From Caenorhabditis elegans (lineage: Eukaryota > Nematoda > Chromadorea > Rhabditida > Rhabditidae): DNA of 64,000 nucleotides. Under the pieces are notes generated by a model. It worked only from the letters and a program-made list of their open reading frames with translations. It ran no database searches and was not told the DNA's origin. The DNA is taken from positions 1,426,001 to 1,490,000 of the forward strand of contig NC_003283.11 of NCBI RefSeq assembly GCF_000002985.6. The letters run 5' to 3'. Below, piece after piece: positions 59,035-64,000 of this stretch. Within the stretch, counting starts at the first letter, position 1, and every line of letters starts with the position of its first letter. Position numbers and translations under genes: made by a program.

Positions 59035-59658
59035 CTAGCAAATATCTTCACGATGGTAAATGTCATCACGGTGGTACACAATGGGGTCCAATGGTGGAGG
59101 TCCCTTTTCTAGTCCCGGGTACGGCGGTGGTGGCTCGGTAGGTGGAACGATGAAGTTTGGCGGGTAGCACTCGTCAAGATAGTGCATGTTGTAGTATCGG
59201 GAGAGATCCGGTTCTGGAAAAAATTAATTTTTGTGTGAGAAAAAGTGTCGATGTAATTGTAATTTTTGGTTAGATTGCTTTTGTCTGACAAGTTAGAAAT
59301 TATAGTTTTTCTCCGATAGTAGTCTATTTACGGCTTTACGGCTCCTCAGAAAGGAAATTGAAAAAAAAAAGATTTACCTGTGATAGCGAAAATGTTATCT
59401 GTTCGACATGTCACAGCCTCACCATATGGAGGGGCTTCCTCATTCACTGGAGCTGTTGGAATAGGTCCTGAAATTCACATGGTACATACAAGATGATGGT
59501 TTACTATTGATCTACTTACCCAATTGTTGTGGTGGGAATGGATAGCCAACGTTCATTGAGCTTCGATGTCTTCGTTTTAAAATATAAAATATATACACGA
59601 GAAGGCTAAAACTGATGACTGGTACGGCGATGTAGAGTAAAGCGTGTTCGAGGAGCAT
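59035..59658 (-). CDS. Small single-pass membrane protein with PPxY motifs
   Basis: Exons 59658-59520, 59467-59378 and 59213-59035, giving 135 residues. A hydrophobic segment at about 6-28 (LLYIAVPVISFSLLVYIFYI) is followed by basic KRRHR, so the rest is predicted cytosolic. That tail is Pro-rich and has two WW-domain ligand motifs: APPYGEA and PPPPYPGL. It ends YHRDDIYHREDIC. PPxY-bearing small membrane proteins often recruit NEDD4-type ubiquitin ligases; this is inference, no family was recognised. The ATG sits immediately after a TTTTTCAG acceptor, so either SL trans-splicing occurs there or an upstream exon exists. One candidate is 63512-63507 (ATG CAG then donor GTGATT), which would add Met-Gln in frame and create a 3.8-kb intron. 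Confidence 0.75.
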
Positions 59659-60634
59659 CTGAAAAATAAAAATTGAACTGATAAGATTGAGAGGATGGCT
59701 GGCGGCAAGCAGAGAGAAAATGAAGCCTCATAACAAAATACGACGAAACCTTATGATTGCTATATATTTCGTGATATCATAAGAATACGCAAAGGGACCT
59801 TATGAGTAAGAAAGTCTAGAAGAAGGTAGACGACTCTTTACCCAAATTGAATTGAGACAGACACTCTAAATTTTTGGAGCACAACTGAAATCTAAGAAGA
59901 ATGCTTTCAAAAAATAATAAGAGAAAGACGTTCTGAAAATGACCACATCTAGCTCCCCCTTATAATCCCTGGATCACTCTCTAATAACTACAAAGCGCTC
60001 TCATGTTATTTGTGGTCTCCACCCTATTTTCTGATTCATGTCTACTGAATAGGTGTGTGTACCTAGCGCGTTCGAAAGTGCAAGTCCATACATAGCAGCC
60101 TATTGTCCTGGAATTTCCGACCAGACTTCAGGAGGTCATCCGAAAAGAATAACCTCCGATGAAAAATGCGGGGATGAGATGCGGGATGAGGAGGAAGGAA
60201 TGACGTTGAAGGGGGGACGGTAATCAAATTTGGATGTGTTAGAGTGAGTTTTTTGAGCAGGAAGAGAGCATGACGATAAAATCTAGGTGGTCAGAGAACG
60301 AAAACTATGGGTAGGAATGTTTTAAAGAGGTTATCAAACATTTGTTTTCAGAAAATTTTGGTTTTCTCGTTTTCCAAAACAGAAGTAGAACCGAAAACAT
60401 AACACAAGGAACTATTTCTCTTTAAATTGAAATGCGAATTCAGAGCTGAAAACCTGAGAATGCCGTGGCACTTGTCACATAGGCTTGCAGGTGTTCTAGC
60501 CGCGATTTTTCAGAACATCTACATCTCCCTAATGATTTCAAATTTTGAATTGCCTCTGACGCACATGTACTGAAGGTTTTCACGTTCACGCGGTTGTCTG
60601 ATAAATTATGAATAATTAGAATAATCGAAGACCA

Positions 60635-60765
60635 TCAAGCTGAGGCTTAGGCTTAGGCTTAGGATTAGGCTTCAGCTCAGGCTCAGGCTCAGGCTTATGC
60701 TTAGGCATAGGCTTAGGTTTAAGCTTGTGCTTAGGCTCAAGCTCAGGCTCAAGCTTTGGCTTAGA
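60635..60765. repeat. TTAGGC-like array
   Basis: GCTTAG and GCTCAG hexamers from about 60640 to 60762, in TTAGGC orientation on the plus strand. Confidence 0.88.
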
Positions 60766-62034
60766 TTATATAATGAAACATAAGTTTTTGAGATTCTGTT
60801 TATTTAGATATGAGAGGAGGATTGTATCAAGAAAAGAATAAAAAAATATTTTGGTACTTTAACAGCGTTCGGTTTCCTCTCCTAACAAACCATAGATTGC
60901 CTCTCTAGACACAAAATCAGTTGGCGGAGGACGGAGGGCTACAATTGGAAGTTAGATGAGTGGGGGGTGGTTTGCCATATGACAAATTGAATCGGGTAAA
61001 TGTGTCACCCAGCAGAAAAGCGTGGTTTGAGCTGCTAGTACTGCTGGACTGAATCACAGTTTAAAGCACCAGGGGAAGTAACTTGACAGAACAAAAATTG
61101 GGTTCACTGGAAAAACGTGTTTTGTGCCAAATTGAAAGTGACATTAAGAATATGCCTGAATATTATGTAGTATAAGAAAATTCAAATAGTTACTATTAAA
61201 CAATTTGAGAGGAAACAAACAAAAAATGCCAAAAACGTCAGTGACAATATTTCAAAAAGAAGGAACAAAAATATAAATTCTAAAAACGTCACCTATCACT
61301 CAGAATACACTGGCAAGCAGGTGGAAACTTCACATATGATGAATTCTACAACACGAAAAATTGTGTGGCGATTGGTCAAAATGATCAGACTACTCGAAAA
61401 ATTCTAATTAATATCAAATTTCTAGACAAGAGAAAAATTCCGAGCACACACTCGGCTAAATATAATTCCTGGAAAGGACGTGAGAAACTGCAGAGTTATT
61501 GGAAAGATAAGAATAGATAAGAATAATTATGAGAACAGAACAAAAAAGCAGAGCTATATGGACTTTGGCTCAAAAGCTTAACCTCTTGAAATGGCGAACA
61601 AAAAGCTCTCACTGAAGAAAAAAGTGAGTCAGAGGAAGGAGGAAGGCTTGTTATTTTCACCAGAGTAAGAATGAAATGAAAATTATTAGAAAAATGTGCA
61701 ATTGCATGACAACGTTCTGATATTGTAATATTATCATCTGCATTGAATGTCGCCTGATTTGATTTAATCAAGCGTTTATTAGCTGATTTCTGGATTTTTT
61801 CTGTTGGAGATTGTGTTGATTAGAGAATAAAGAACTGTGTTATTGCATTGAGTCAAAAAGTTGGCAAGAAAAATATATAAATTGCTCGATGTTTTGGTAG
61901 TTGCAAACTCTTATTTTTTTTGGTCAAATAGATCAATAAAAATGACCCATTATTTTTTTTTTTTTTTAACTTTTTTTTTTGAACAAATTTTTTTGAACTC
62001 TGAACTCTCGAGTTTTCTGGGATTTTTTCTCTCT

Positions 62035-62090
62035 TGAGCCTAAGCCTAAGCCTGAGCCTGAGCCTAAGCCAAAGCCTAAGCCTAATCCAA
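62035..62090. repeat. Short (CCTAAG)n array
   Basis: Nine hexamers of CCTAAG/CCTGAG type, preceded by a T-rich segment with GGGATTTTTTCTCTCTTGAG. Confidence 0.85.
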
Positions 62091-64000
62091 TCCTAAAAAA
62101 CGCCAATACACACTGGGCAATCCTAAAAAATAAATAGGGTAAAAATACATACTGTTTAGAAGCTAATAGTAAAATGAATTGAGAATTACGAAAAAAAAAA
62201 TCAAATGTTGGATTTTAAAATTTAAGAAAATTGGCACAAACAAGATGGCAAACACACCAAAAAATTAGTAAGATTTTTTTGTGAATAGGTAGAAAATAAG
62301 AAAAACATTTTTTGAACAGAATCTAGTGAGTTGTATCAAAATACGAAATGAATCATCTTTGGAATGCCATGATTCACCGCAAGAATCAGAACACACTATA
62401 TATTCCCACAATTATTAAAAGTGTAAATTATCTTAGTTATGAAAGTTTTCTGGTCACAGAGCTCAAGAGCTACGTCAACGAATCCTACGCTTCACAGCGC
62501 AACCCAAACCCTATTCTTATACTAAATTAGTAGGTTAGGAACCACGAGAAGTTCTTCTACGAAAATTGGACAAAAAACAACGAAACCAAGAAATCAGAGT
62601 GGTGAAAAAATTAAACCGAAAAAAAGCTGAAAATATCAACACAGAGTTCCCACAATCTAAAACGAGCTCTCCCGGAATAGCGAATTTTGAAATTAGAACC
62701 AGAATTTCTATTTTTAATTAATTTTTCGACTCGAACCAAGTTGTTTTTCACATTGAAAAACTAAGAAAAAGACCTTTTCAGAAAGGATTAGACTCCCGGA
62801 ATTAGAAGAGATGATTAGAAAATGACGCAGACTTATATGTTTCATGGAGTCTCATAAAATGATTTTGAATTAGTAAATCAAGATCGAACCAACAACCAAA
62901 TGCTGGGGGAAGTCAAATTTCCTAGAAGAATTTCCTATCAACGACAAATATGATTATAAACATAAGAGCTAGGTCAGAGTATTATCGAGAGGTTATGAAT
63001 CACAAGTTTACTTGGAAAAATCATATGATCTTCACAAATTATGGGATTGGTATTGAGCTTTACCCAACTTGAAACTTTGATAAAAATTCTAATTTCGACA
63101 TCAAGAGTAGGCTTTGGTTCAAGCTGAAGTTAGACAAAAGTGGTGTCATATGTCTATCAGATTATCAGTTGTTAAAAGTCTATTGCTTTGCCTGATGTGT
63201 CTCGTAGTTCAACCAACAAAAGGTTGATAATTAGGAGTCTCATAGTCAGCGAAAAGATGTTTGAGTTTTCGAGAACAAAAAGTCTAACCCAACAAAATTA
63301 AAGGCGCAGTGCAGGCTTCTACCGTCAGGCACCTACTTAATTTTTGAAGATCTTCTCTAGACAAGAATACTTGACATCTCAAATTGTTCAAAAAATTTTA
63401 GCCCGAATCTGGAAAATTAACAAACACCTCTAAAAATATACATTAACACGGAAGTTTCGAAAAAAAAACCAGCTAGACCAGCTTAATCTAATTAAAAGAA
63501 AATCACCTGCATGAGAGGCAGAAGTGGAGAACAGTTAAAATATCCAGCGGAAATTGACTGAAATCTCAATAATTTTCTTAGAAAAGTGATGATAAAGTGC
63601 AAAAAACCGAAAAGTTCGTGAGAGCCAAAATTCTAAAAATAAGAATTTTCAGTGCCCGTCGAAACAGAAAAAATTTTGACACAGACGGATAATCACCAAG
63701 TTTTGAAATCAGACTTGAAATGGCAGTGAACCGAGAAATTTTGTGCAAGCTGCTCGAAGCTTGCCGAGGTGGACATAAAATCGGAAAAAAAGTATTGGCA
63801 ATATCATTATAGAGTTTTGGAGCCGGAAATTGGTTTTCTAGTCTGTATATGTCTGCTAATTATTATAATAGTCGCGTGAACATTATTTTATGTTTATGTG
63901 GTGTGGTTTCTGATTTTCAAAAACATTTTAACACAGCCGAGACATTTTGGAGGTGACTTGGAATATGTAGAAAAATTCGGAAAACGCAAAAAAAAATTTA

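Larger units (their letters stand above)
59659..64000. other. Long stretch without a supported gene
   Basis: Apart from TTAGGC-like arrays at 60635-60765 and 62035-62090, no repeat family of the window is present and no gene is recognised. The density of dispersed elements is lower than elsewhere. It may be the first intron and promoter of the PPxY protein gene. Confidence 0.45.

Overview
This is nematode nuclear DNA, almost certainly Caenorhabditis elegans. Several things point there: short AT-rich introns ending in TTTTCAG, splice acceptors placed just before start codons as in trans-splicing, interstitial TTAGGC telomere-type repeats, many palindromic MITE-like elements, and above all a complete unc-60 locus (ADF/cofilin, isoforms A and B sharing one start exon), which lies on chromosome V. 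The neighbours (a caenacin cluster, hacd-1-like and ferroportin genes) fit that region. Gene names come from recall of families and map context; no search was run.

Layout. 0-10 kb: repeat-rich DNA, an eight-exon ER-retained carboxylesterase (minus), a possible tiny two-exon gene (minus) and a damaged-looking F-box/FTH gene (minus). 13-16 kb: a six-exon GLUT-type sugar transporter (plus). 16.6-24.2 kb: six small two-exon genes for Gly/Tyr-rich secreted peptides of the caenacin (cnc) antimicrobial family, on both strands. 25.6-28.3 kb: an intact seven-transmembrane chemoreceptor (str/srj type). 29.1-30.6 kb: a secreted chitinase-like protein related to CHID1. 31.3-32.5 kb: a dead mariner-type transposon. 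34.4-35.5 kb: 3-hydroxyacyl-CoA dehydrogenase (plus), convergent with a ferroportin gene (minus, 36.1-38.6 kb). 39.0-40.3 kb: a secreted Cys/Gln-rich repeat protein. 41.8-45.0 kb: a GID8/TWA1-like LisH-CTLH-CRA protein with an acidic N-terminal extension. 45-49 kb: a pyrimidine-rich upstream region for unc-60. 49.1-53.4 kb: unc-60A and unc-60B. 56.1-57.9 kb: a CK1/TTBKL-type kinase. 59.0-59.7 kb: a small single-pass membrane protein with two PPxY motifs (minus), possibly with a first exon near 63.5 kb.

How the genes fit together. The window is not one pathway. The one functional cluster is the caenacin block: the six precursors share a signal peptide, a phase-1 intron just after it, a Gly/Tyr-rich mature part and a C-terminus of Gly or Gly plus Lys/Arg that resembles an amidation signal. 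Four of the six have an ACGTCAT motif 9-14 bp upstream of a TATA box. The other genes are metabolic, transport, signalling or cytoskeletal genes of an autosomal arm.

Most non-coding DNA is made of a few repeat families: TTGCCG-bordered elements with two distinct cores, several MITE families with TTTAA-like ends, interstitial telomere-type arrays, and a 20-bp minisatellite in an unc-60B intron. Many copies sit inside introns of intact genes.
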